From assembly GCA_003250375.1 (NCBI GenBank), contig QKGR01000002.1:1-32284 (forward strand): a DNA stretch of 32,284 nt, written 5' to 3'. A model generated the notes under the pieces. That model saw nothing but the letters and a program-made list of their open reading frames with translations, ran no database searches and had not been told where the DNA came from. The translations under genes were made by a program, and so were the position numbers. Positions 17,652-26,235 of this stretch are shown here, piece after piece (the first letter of the stretch is position 1; each line of letters starts with the position of its first letter). This stretch comes from Candidatus Shapirobacteria bacterium. GTDB taxonomy: Bacteria; Patescibacteriota; Microgenomatia; UBA12405.

Positions 17652-18869
17652 ATGTTTATGTCTAAAGAAAAAGTAATCATAATTTTTACGGTAGCTATTG
17701 ATGTAATTGGCTTGGGAATCATTATTCCAGTATTACCTGTGTATGTAGAATCATTTGGGGTGAGTGCCTTTGCAGTGACAATGCTAGTGTCGGTATTTTC
17801 ATTATTCTCGTTTTTGAGTGCACCGATTTTGGGTGCATTATCGGACAAGTACGGAAGAAGACCCATATTGATGGCAAGTATTGCTTCGACTGGTTTGGGT
17901 TGGATGATTTTTGCAGCAGCTAAAAGTTTGCCAATGCTGGCACTGGGAAGAATTATTGATGGCATGGCAGCAGGAAATTTTTCAACAGCGCAGAGTGCAA
18001 TTTCAGATATTTCTAAAGATCAAAAAGAACGAACTGCGGCTTTGGGAATGATTGGAATGATATTTGGGTTGGGATTTATTGTGGGTCCATTTATTGGTGG
18101 ACTATTGTCCAAAGTTTCACATTCATTTCCCTTTTGGTTTGTGGGAGGATTGGCAGTTTTAAACGTAATACTGGCCTACTTTATGCTGCCGGAGACAAAT
18201 AAACAGATTGATATAGACAGAAAAATTTCGACAAACCCACTTAAACCAATTGTGTCGGCAGTGAGAAATGAGAAATTAAGAAAACTTTATTTGGTTTATT
18301 TTATTTTTAATGTAGTGACTGCTATGGCAAATTCAGTGTTTGCTTTATATTTGGCGGGAAAATTTGGATTTAATGCCTTTACTACCGGATTATTTTTTAC
18401 GGGCGTGGGAGTAGTGTTGGCAATTAATCAGGGATTTTTACTTCGAAAATTTTGGTTGGAAAAGTTTAAGGAAAAACAATTGATTTTGATAATGTCGGGA
18501 TTATTTGTGGTGGGATTTTTGATGATGGCAGCAGGATGGATTGGATTGTTTGTGGTGGGAATGTTGCTGACAGCTTTGGGACAATCGACAATAGGTGCAG
18601 CAATGACTTCGGAGATTGTAGGTGAGGCTGATGTGAAAGCCAGAGGCGAGGCGGTGGGAGTGTTGTCGGCGGTAGCTTCGGTGGCCATGATCGTAGCACC
18701 ATTGATGTCGGGAGCTTTATTTGTGGTAGATATGGGACTACCGTTCGTAGTTGGAAGCGCTTTGAGTGTGATATCTTGGCTACTTATGAGAGGTATTAAG
18801 ACTCACGACAGAATTAACGAAGAGATTGTGTCTGAGGCAAGGAAGGTAACGGATCAGTTGGCAGGATAA
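17652..18869 (+). CDS. MFS transporter (TetA-like drug/H+ antiporter group)
   Basis: 12-TM pattern; IDVIGLGIIIPVLPVY and GALSDKYGRRPILMAS motifs; start may be ATG at 17658. Confidence 0.9.
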   Translation: MFMSKEKVIIIFTVAIDVIGLGIIIPVLPVYVESFGVSAFAVTMLVSVFSLFSFLSAPILGALSDKYGRRPILMASIASTGLGWMIFAAAKSLPMLALGRIIDGMAAGNFSTAQSAISDISKDQKERTAALGMIGMIFGLGFIVGPFIGGLLSKVSHSFPFWFVGGLAVLNVILAYFMLPETNKQIDIDRKISTNPLKPIVSAVRNEKLRKLYLVYFIFNVVTAMANSVFALYLAGKFGFNAFTTGLFFTGVGVVLAINQGFLLRKFWLEKFKEKQLILIMSGLFVVGFLMMAAGWIGLFVVGMLLTALGQSTIGAAMTSEIVGEADVKARGEAVGVLSAVASVAMIVAPLMSGALFVVDMGLPFVVGSALSVISWLLMRGIKTHDRINEEIVSEARKVTDQLAG

Positions 18870-18921
18870 TTTTTGATGGATTATTCAGCTGTTTTTAAGC
18901 TTTAATTCATACAATTGGGGC

Positions 18922-20703
18922 GTGTTAGGACTAATCGTTATCATCATTTCAGCTTTGTTTAATATCCTATTTTTGGGAAAACTTGGGGTGGGAAATAGCT
19001 ATTATGCAGCAGGTATTAAGAGCATGATGAGTAGTTTGAGTAATTTTTTCTTTTTGAGTTTTGATGGTAGTGGATTTATTAGTATTGATAAGGCTCCCCT
19101 ATCTTTGTGGGTGGATACTATTTTTGCAAAAATTGGTGGATTTAGTGGAATTGCAATTATGTTGCCTCATGCAATTGAGGGGATAGTGGTATCCTGGATG
19201 GCCTACAAAATTGCCATGAAGTTTTTTGATAAGAAAGCGGCTTTGCTGGCTGGTTTGATTGCGGCCATGTCGCCAGTGAACGTGGCTGTTTATAGAAACA
19301 ATACGCCCGACGCCTTATTGTTGGTGTTTATGCAATTGGCTATTTGGCAACTAATGAACTTTGTGGAAAGAAAGGAGATTAAAAATTTGTTGTGGTCGGC
19401 AGTTTTTATAGGTTTGGGATTTAACACAAAAATGTTGCAAGCATACTTACTTGTACCAGCCGCCTTGGTGATAATTTTTGTATTTGGAGGAAAAGGATGG
19501 ATAGTAAGAATTAGAAATTCAGTAGTGTTTTTGGCAACAACTGTTTTGATGTCGGTAATTTGGATAAGTATAGTAGATTTGACTCCAGCTAGCTTGAGGC
19601 CATTTGTAGGTGGCAGCGAAAATAATTCGGCATGGAATTTAGCTTTGGGATACAATGGAAGCCAGAGATTGTTGGGTGAAAATGGAATTGGGGGAAATCC
19701 GGGATTTAATGTGGGAGAGAAAGGAATTGATAGATTGTTTTCGGGAGAAATGGGAACTCAGATTGGGTGGATGCTTTTGAGTATTTTACTATTTAGTTTG
19801 TATTTTGCTTTTATTAAACGGAAAGAAATTTGGAATCTTGTGAAAGGTAAGAATGATTGGGAAGCAAAGGATATTGGGGTAGCCTTTAATATTGGTTTGT
19901 TGTTGACTGAGTTTGGATTCTTTTGTGTAGCTTCGTTCTTTCATTCCTATTATCTGAACGTGATGATAATTCCAATTGCATTTTTGATGGCGGGATTGGC
20001 GGACAAAATTATTAAGGGAGAAATGAATAGGATGGTGGCAGGAGGAATTTTGGGAGCTTCAGTATTGGTGCAAATTAGTTTAATTTCTGAAGTTGGATAT
20101 GCGACTTGGCTAATTCCAGTTTTGGGATTGATGGGATTGTTTGGAGGAGTATTGATTGGAATGAATAAAACAAAATTTGGAGTTTTGGTATTGATAATTG
20201 GATTGATGGTTGCCCCAGGAATTTGGAGTGGATACACCACAGTGGAAGCCCAAACAGGAACAGCTATATTTATTGGTGGACCATCGGTGGGGTCAGGACA
20301 GAGAGGTGGTGGCGGTATGGGAGGCAACAATATGTTTGATTCAAGAAACTCGAATCAGGAAATACTTAATTATTTGGAGGAAAATTATGATGGAGAAAAA
20401 TATTTCTTGGCAGTGTCGTCGCAACAACAAGCAACAGATTATATTTTGAATCAAAATATTTTGAATATTATGACTCTGGGCGGATTTTCGGGGAGAGACC
20501 AGGCTATATCGCTGGAAGATTTGAAAGAAAAAATTAACAATAAAGAAATTAGATTCTTTCTAATCGATGGAAATGAAGGTAGTGATGGAAGAGGTGGACA
20601 AGGAGGCGGAATGTTTAATGCTAATTCGGAAATAAGTAGTTATGTGAGTAGTTCTTGCCAGTCGGTCGATGGTTTTAGCGGTCTTTATGATTGCCAGAAC
20701 TAA
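18922..20703 (+). CDS. Glycosyltransferase family 39-type (PMT/ArnT-like) membrane glycosyltransferase
   Basis: GTG start; FISIDKAPLSLWV, AALLAGLIAAMSPVNVAVYRNNTPDALLLVF, Gly-rich extracytoplasmic segment then soluble C-terminal domain. Confidence 0.88.
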   Translation: MLGLIVIIISALFNILFLGKLGVGNSYYAAGIKSMMSSLSNFFFLSFDGSGFISIDKAPLSLWVDTIFAKIGGFSGIAIMLPHAIEGIVVSWMAYKIAMKFFDKKAALLAGLIAAMSPVNVAVYRNNTPDALLLVFMQLAIWQLMNFVERKEIKNLLWSAVFIGLGFNTKMLQAYLLVPAALVIIFVFGGKGWIVRIRNSVVFLATTVLMSVIWISIVDLTPASLRPFVGGSENNSAWNLALGYNGSQRLLGENGIGGNPGFNVGEKGIDRLFSGEMGTQIGWMLLSILLFSLYFAFIKRKEIWNLVKGKNDWEAKDIGVAFNIGLLLTEFGFFCVASFFHSYYLNVMIIPIAFLMAGLADKIIKGEMNRMVAGGILGASVLVQISLISEVGYATWLIPVLGLMGLFGGVLIGMNKTKFGVLVLIIGLMVAPGIWSGYTTVEAQTGTAIFIGGPSVGSGQRGGGGMGGNNMFDSRNSNQEILNYLEENYDGEKYFLAVSSQQQATDYILNQNILNIMTLGGFSGRDQAISLEDLKEKINNKEIRFFLIDGNEGSDGRGGQGGGMFNANSEISSYVSSSCQSVDGFSGLYDCQN

Positions 20704-21100
20704 TTTTGGAATAAAAATAGTTGGGCAAAAATAAAATGGTCATAAGTACTAGTATCCAAGTTTGGCCTTGCCAAAAATAATAAGTTTGAAGAATTTGAGC
20801 GAAAGTTAGGTGGCGAATAAAAAGGCTCATTAAAGTTTCGAAAAGAAGAGTAAGGGCTAACCATAGAATGGCGACGTAGTTGATTTGTCGTCGAGAGTAG
20901 AGCTGAAAATTTCGACGAACAAAGAATCTGATGGCAAAATAGAACATAAAAATAGCCGTGAGAGTACTGATTTGATGAGCCCAAAGACCAATATAAGGCT
21001 CGAGGAAGGGTTTGTAGGTTAACTCTCTTATTGAGGCGTTAATGAAGGCAAGAATTAAGAGAATAAACCAAAAAGAAAAAGCAAAAATAACTTTTCTCAT
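20675..21100 (-). CDS. Four-TM membrane protein (GtrA-like), unknown function
   Basis: Hydrophobic 141-aa ORF; 3' end overlaps the convergent GT39 gene by 29 bp. Confidence 0.6.
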   Translation of the reverse strand: MRKVIFAFSFWFILLILAFINASIRELTYKPFLEPYIGLWAHQISTLTAIFMFYFAIRFFVRRNFQLYSRRQINYVAILWLALTLLFETLMSLFIRHLTFAQILQTYYFWQGQTWILVLMTILFLPNYFYSKISSGNHKDR

Positions 21101-21210
21101 ATATTAAAAATATTAACAAAAAGATTAAGCAAAAATTCAGTGTGGAAAACTAAGATAGTAATTAAGGAGGTGATAAGAGAGTAAAAAATAAGTGAGGACA
21201 AACTGCATAC

Positions 21211-21243
21211 AAAAAATACCGCGAATGAGCCGGGGTATTTTTT
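21211..21243 (-). terminator. Intrinsic terminator of the CAP-domain gene
   Basis: AAAAAATACC (21211-21220) / GGTATTTTTT (21234-21243) inverted repeat just past the stop at 21247. Confidence 0.75.
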
Positions 21244-21246
21244 GGA

Positions 21247-21840
21247 TTACATTTTGCCAGTGCCAAAAATTAGGCAAGTAGCGGTGCCTTTGACACCAAT
21301 GCCAACATAAGCCCATTTGTTGTCGAGTTGATTGTCGTCGTGAGGTTGGTCGCCGGCGTAAATCCATTCGATTAGATGAGTACCGGTCATTTGATAGCCA
21401 ATGGAGGTATTCTCCCCTAGCCAAGTAAAACCTAGTTTGTTGAAACCATCCTGATTTTCCAAGAAATCATTGAAGCCTTTGTGCTCGTCGGTGTTACGGA
21501 TTGAATCAAAATAATCGGTTCGAGATTGGGCATAGGCAGCTAGTTTGGGATCCATAGTTAATGGTTGGGAACCATGCTTGGTGCGATAAGTATTGAGGGC
21601 AGTAAGAATTTCGCTGGGAGTAGCCATATTGGGGTCACTGGCAACTTTCATGGTCCAAGAATGTTCGCTAATTTGCTTGGAAACACCCCAGGGTTCGTCA
21701 TCGGGAGTAGGTGTAGGATTGGACTTTTTTGTGGTTTGAGTGACCTGTGGAGAAGAGGAGGCTGGAGTCTGAGGAGTAGGAGTGGAATCGATAATAATGG
21801 TCTGAGGAGCGGCTTCCTCTTGGATTACTTTGCTGACCAA
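21247..21840 (-). CDS. CAP/SCP (PR-1-like) domain secreted protein; signal peptide lies upstream of the TTG at 21840 (see findings)
   Basis: ILTALNTYRTKHGSQPLTMDPKLAAYAQSRTDYF...HKGF...LGFTWLGENTSIGYQMTG; PT-rich N-terminal linker. Confidence 0.88.
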   Translation of the reverse strand: MVSKVIQEEAAPQTIIIDSTPTPQTPASSSPQVTQTTKKSNPTPTPDDEPWGVSKQISEHSWTMKVASDPNMATPSEILTALNTYRTKHGSQPLTMDPKLAAYAQSRTDYFDSIRNTDEHKGFNDFLENQDGFNKLGFTWLGENTSIGYQMTGTHLIEWIYAGDQPHDDNQLDNKWAYVGIGVKGTATCLIFGTGKM

Positions 21841-21997
21841 ATTAAGTAAATTAATTTGGGGAACGGAGTAGTTCGAATTATAGAGAGAATACGAAAGAAA
21901 AGTGAGCGAAGAAAAAAGAAGAATGATAATAAAAAATCCTGTGAATTTATTGATAGAAGATTATATAAAAGTAAATCTGTTTTGTATAATAAGGCAA

Positions 21998-22513
21998 ATG
22001 AAGAAGAATTATTGGATAATCGTTGCGATATTAGTTTTGGTGATTGGGGGTTGGTTGGCTTGGCCAAGACAAAAAGAAATGAATAAAAATAAAGTGGCGG
22101 TGGTGGAAGAAGAACAAAATGAGAAAGATGATGGCGAACTGACTCCGGAAGAAGTAATTGCTAGACTGTCGGAAGAAAGTGAAGTAAATGGTGAGATGAG
22201 TGTGGAAATTGTAAGTCCTGGTGGGGATAAATTTGCTCAATCACAGGCAAGAATGTATAAGGCTGAAGTGAGTAATCAACCGACTAATACCAGAATAGAA
22301 TGTAGCTGGAAATTTTATTTGAATCAGTACGATACTGAAGAATTGTATGAAGAAATGAAACCTATGGGTGGCGGAAATGGTTGTGCGTTTACAGAAACTT
22401 TTATAAAAAATAGAGGCAAATTGAGGGTTGAAGTGGCAGTAAAGGCTTTGAATACGCTAAGCAAAGAAGAAATGACAGAGGCGAAGGCTGAAAGAAACTA
22501 TGTGGTGGAATAA
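21998..22513 (+). CDS. Membrane-anchored extracytoplasmic protein, unknown function
   Basis: MKKNYWIIVAILVLVIGGWLAWPRQKEMNK TM anchor, acidic linker, soluble domain; TATAAT at 21985-21990. Confidence 0.7.
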   Translation: MKKNYWIIVAILVLVIGGWLAWPRQKEMNKNKVAVVEEEQNEKDDGELTPEEVIARLSEESEVNGEMSVEIVSPGGDKFAQSQARMYKAEVSNQPTNTRIECSWKFYLNQYDTEELYEEMKPMGGGNGCAFTETFIKNRGKLRVEVAVKALNTLSKEEMTEAKAERNYVVE

Positions 22514-22515
22514 AT

Positions 22516-22830
22516 TTAGCGATGAAAGTGAAGATAAAAATAGAGACAGGCGAGAAAAAAGATAGGTAAGCTAATGACGAAAGAAGATAAGTGAGTAAAA
22601 ATAAGAAGAATGATCGAGAGAACTAGGTAGATTGTGCCACCAATAAGGTGATTTTTTCGAGCCACGAGAAAAGTAGCTATTAGAATGTAGCTTGGAGTGA
22701 GGTGTATTAATAAAGCGAGAAACCATTGTGGCTGATCGAAGACGTCGAAGGCAAAGAGGCTGACAAAAAGAATAAGCAAAATTGAGAGTGCGGTAGCAAG
22801 CTTTTGAAGAAAAGAATGATGTTTGGCCAA
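22516..22830 (-). CDS. Small 3-TM membrane protein, unknown function
   Basis: TTG-start ORF, hydrophobic; tightly convergent with 21998-22513. Confidence 0.6.
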   Translation of the reverse strand: MAKHHSFLQKLATALSILLILFVSLFAFDVFDQPQWFLALLIHLTPSYILIATFLVARKNHLIGGTIYLVLSIILLIFTHLSSFVISLPIFFLACLYFYLHFHR

Positions 22831-22896
22831 ATTTTAATTAATGGGTATATTTATATTATAGAACAAAATAGAGATGGCGAATCTAAAAAATAGTGG

Positions 22897-22923
22897 AGAC
22901 ACAAAATCATGTCGTGTCTTTTT
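22897..22923 (+). terminator. Hairpin (AGACAC-N11-GTGTCT) with T5 tract; orphan terminator or leader element upstream of the RRM gene
   Basis: 6-bp inverted repeat 22897-22902/22914-22919 followed by TTTTT 22919-22923. Confidence 0.45.
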
Positions 22924-22999
22924 CCGTTTTTTAGGGTAAAATAGATAGTAGAGGTTTTTTGGATAAGAGAAGTCGCTACACTTATTAATTAGCTTAAAT

Positions 23000-23323
23000 A
23001 TGGCAAATAAATTATATGTCGGCGGCTTGTCTTATAGCACCACCGAAGATGGATTACAGTCAGCATTCGCCCAAGCGGGTAGCGTGGTTTCTGTCATTAT
23101 TATTAAAGATAAATTCTCAGGACAACCAAAAGGTTTTGGTTTTGTAGAGATGGCCTCAGACGATGAAGCTCAAAAAGCCATCGAAATGTGGAACGACAAG
23201 GAACTTGACGGAAGAACTCTAAGAGTAAACGTAGCTCGACCTATGGAGGAAAGACCCCCAAGAAGAGATAATTACTCCCGAGGACCAAGAAACAATAGTT
23301 TCGGCGATCGAAATAGGTACTAA
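23000..23323 (+). CDS. RRM-domain RNA-binding protein
   Basis: RNP2 KLYVGGLSY and RNP1 KGFGFVEM motifs; basic RPPRRDNYSRGPRNN tail. Confidence 0.95.
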   Translation: MANKLYVGGLSYSTTEDGLQSAFAQAGSVVSVIIIKDKFSGQPKGFGFVEMASDDEAQKAIEMWNDKELDGRTLRVNVARPMEERPPRRDNYSRGPRNNSFGDRNRY

Positions 23324-23340
23324 GAGTACTTATTGAAATA

Positions 23341-23368
23341 ATCACCCTCGGCGAAAGCTGAGGGTGAT
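23341..23368 (+). terminator. Terminator hairpin ATCACCCTCGGC-GAAA-GCTGAGGGTGAT downstream of the RRM gene
   Basis: 12-bp stem (one G-U pair) capped by a GAAA loop, read directly; only a weak T tract follows. Confidence 0.75.
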
Positions 23369-23393
23369 GTTTAGATATTTTGTTTGATGAATT

Positions 23394-23885
23394 ATGAAGA
23401 ACGATTATGAGGTTGGTAGTTTTATAACTGATTTTAAGACAATTTACGAGATTACTTTGATCAGTCAAGATAAGGACGGTGAATCTTTAATTCACTATAA
23501 GCCTGTGTCGGGCACAGATAAGATATTTTTGGCAACAATTCCCGAGAAGAACTTACAAAAAAGTGGACTTAGACCTTTGTTGAAGACTGGTGAAATTAAT
23601 CAACTAATGAAGGATTTGGAAGTAGTAAACGAAGATTACAAATATAATACGATAGCAGTAAAAGAAGAAATTTATCGCAATTTGCCAAGCAAGTTGATTG
23701 ATCCTTTGAGATATTTATGGAAATCAGAAATAGCTTTAAATAAGATTGATAATGATTTAAAAGAAGAGATTTTGAGCAGTATGGCAGCTGAAATTGCCTT
23801 TGTGTTGAAAAAAACAACAAGAGCATCGAGACAAATGATAGAGACTGCACTAGGTGAGGCTGGAATTGAGACTAAGAATCAATAA
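23394..23885 (+). CDS. CarD-like (CarD_CdnL/TRCF RNAP-interacting domain) regulator, divergent
   Basis: YEVGSFITDFKTIYEITLISQDKDGESLIHYKPVSGTDKIFLATIPEKNLQKSGLRPLLKTGEINQLMKDLE followed by helical C-terminal domain. Confidence 0.6.
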   Translation: MKNDYEVGSFITDFKTIYEITLISQDKDGESLIHYKPVSGTDKIFLATIPEKNLQKSGLRPLLKTGEINQLMKDLEVVNEDYKYNTIAVKEEIYRNLPSKLIDPLRYLWKSEIALNKIDNDLKEEILSSMAAEIAFVLKKTTRASRQMIETALGEAGIETKNQ

Positions 23886-26235
23886 CGACTTCCCCTGACT
23901 TTGGAATTGAACCCGATAATGGTAGTGAAAAGTAGAAAGTAGTACCTTTGCCTTCTTGAGACTCAAACCAGAGTTTTCCTCCAGATGAGGTAGCAACAGC
24001 TTTGGCAAGATATAGGCCTAGTCCGGTGCCGTCGGTCTCAAGTTTGACAACATTGCTGGCTCTAAAGAATCGAGAAAAGATACGAGCCTGGTCTTTTTGA
24101 GGAATACCATAGCCTGAATCGGTAATTTTAGTAATTATTTCTTGGGAGTTTTTGGTAGTTTCGATGGAGATTTTTCCTTTCTTGGGGGTGTACTTGATGG
24201 CGTTGGTGAGAATGTTGAGGTAGACATTTCGGACTAGTTTGGGATCGATATTAATTTGGGGAAGTTTGGGGTCGGCCAAAAGAGTAACTTGTTGTTGTTT
24301 TTCGGTAATTTTTGGCTGAACTTCCGTAAGAACATCTTTAATAAGCTTCGGAATGTCGGTGGGGATGGGGTCGATAATTATTCGACCAGATTCGATACGA
24401 GATATATTTAGCAATGAGTTGACAAGATCGATGAGTCTTTGATTGCTGTCGTAAATATTTTTCACCAGATCAGTCTGGTCTGGGGATAATTTGCCAGCAT
24501 CGCCACCAAGCAACATTTCTCCAAACCATCGCATGGCAGAGAGTGGGGTTCGAAGTTGGTGTGAGGCAATAGAGATGAAATCTGTTTTCATCCGGTCGAC
24601 TTCTTTTTCGCGAGTAATATCCCTTTCTAGAGCAACAAAGAACTGAACTTCCCCATCGTCGCCAATAATTGGTGAAATTGTGGACATAGCAATGTATTCT
24701 TCCTCGTTTTTGCGTTTATTGGTAATTTCACCAACAAAGTTCTTTTTATCAGTTTTAATGGTTTTCCACATATCCTGATAGAACTTCTTGGGCATTAGAC
24801 CTCCCCAAAGTTGCTTGCAGCCGGCTTTTTTACCAATAATTTCGGTGGGGCTAAAGCCTGAAATAGCTTCGACTTTTTTATTGGCGAACAAAATTATGCC
24901 ATCGGAATCGGTAATAATGATGTGGTCGGAAGCGTTTTCGACAGCAAGTTTGAACTTTTCTAATTCTTTGGCGGCAGTTTTGACATCTTCAAGGACATTA
25001 ACAATGGCTTTTTGAGATTTTTCTAAAGATTCAGATTTTGAATTTAGTTCCTCGGTTCTTTGAGAGACTAATTGTTCGAGTTCTTTATATTTATTTTTAA
25101 TATTGGCCGCCATGGTTTCCATGGTTTTGCCAAGGATGGCCAATTCGTCGTTTCCTAGGTGAGGATTTTTTACATCAAGATTGCCCAGCGTTACCTCTCT
25201 GGCCATATTGGTAATTTGTTCCAATGGAGTAATAGTTCGATTTAGAAGGATAGAAAGAACGATAATTACAACAAGAATCATGATACCGGTAGTGGTGGCG
25301 GTGACCATGCCTATACTAGCTGCTTGGGCTTTAATACTATCCCTGCTTATTTCGGCAATTATATATAAATTATAATTTTCAGGTTTGGCGACGATTAGTT
25401 GCTCAGCTTCTTTGTCGTATGGATCGTAAAAATCAACTTCTTCGATTCCTTGAATTTCTGGAAGTCTATCCTGAATTGTCTGGTATTGAAGTGGAACAAA
25501 GTTTGTAACAGGATATTGATGAGAGGAAATTATTGATGTTTGTGATTGCTGGTCGATCTTACCGATACTTTTATATAAACGATCAGCTTGATTGGTGGAA
25601 ATGACGACGCCATGTTGATCGAGGAGCATAAGATCGGAGACAGATTCTACCTGATTGTCGGTAAGGTATTTCGATATGTCGCTGGCATTAATTTTTATAA
25701 CAGCGACACCGACGATAGAACCAGAGTTGTCCACAACAGATCGGGAGAAATAATAGCCAAGTTCTTTTGAAGTGACACCATAACCAACATCGGTATATGA
25801 AGCATTTACGATTGCCTCCTGGAAATAGGGACGAAAGGAGTAGCTGTGTCCCAAGAAACTCCGATCGGTAGAGGCTACCGTAGTGCCGAATTTGTCCAGT
25901 AAATATAAGGATAAATACTTATTGTCGATGTTGAAATTATCTAAGTATTGGCTAAATTCCTCTTGTTTTGTTGGGGTAGGAGTGCTTTGGAGGTAATCAA
26001 TAACAAGCTTTTGTTTTGATAAAGACTTTAAATTGTCGGTGGGAGCATCGAGTATTAAAGATAAAGTTTTAATATGCTGGGAGACATTTTCAGAGATGTT
26101 TTCTAGTTCGGTTTTCTGATAACGATTGGATGAGACAGTAAAAGCCGCGATTATCCCTAGAATATCCATTAGTATAATTGGGACAAGGACTGCCAAAAAG
26201 AATTTGGCTCTAATACTGCTAATTTTTAGTATCAT
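23872..26235 (-). CDS. Membrane sensor histidine kinase (Cache-like sensor, HAMP, PAS, HisKA, HATPase_c)
   Basis: SHQLRTPLSAMRWFGEMLLGG (H-box), NAIKYTPKKGKISI (N-box), DSGYGIPQKDQARIFSRFFR, GTGLGLYLAKAV. Confidence 0.95.
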   Translation of the reverse strand: MILKISSIRAKFFLAVLVPIILMDILGIIAAFTVSSNRYQKTELENISENVSQHIKTLSLILDAPTDNLKSLSKQKLVIDYLQSTPTPTKQEEFSQYLDNFNIDNKYLSLYLLDKFGTTVASTDRSFLGHSYSFRPYFQEAIVNASYTDVGYGVTSKELGYYFSRSVVDNSGSIVGVAVIKINASDISKYLTDNQVESVSDLMLLDQHGVVISTNQADRLYKSIGKIDQQSQTSIISSHQYPVTNFVPLQYQTIQDRLPEIQGIEEVDFYDPYDKEAEQLIVAKPENYNLYIIAEISRDSIKAQAASIGMVTATTTGIMILVVIIVLSILLNRTITPLEQITNMAREVTLGNLDVKNPHLGNDELAILGKTMETMAANIKNKYKELEQLVSQRTEELNSKSESLEKSQKAIVNVLEDVKTAAKELEKFKLAVENASDHIIITDSDGIILFANKKVEAISGFSPTEIIGKKAGCKQLWGGLMPKKFYQDMWKTIKTDKKNFVGEITNKRKNEEEYIAMSTISPIIGDDGEVQFFVALERDITREKEVDRMKTDFISIASHQLRTPLSAMRWFGEMLLGGDAGKLSPDQTDLVKNIYDSNQRLIDLVNSLLNISRIESGRIIIDPIPTDIPKLIKDVLTEVQPKITEKQQQVTLLADPKLPQINIDPKLVRNVYLNILTNAIKYTPKKGKISIETTKNSQEIITKITDSGYGIPQKDQARIFSRFFRASNVVKLETDGTGLGLYLAKAVATSSGGKLWFESQEGKGTTFYFSLPLSGSIPKSGEVVIDS

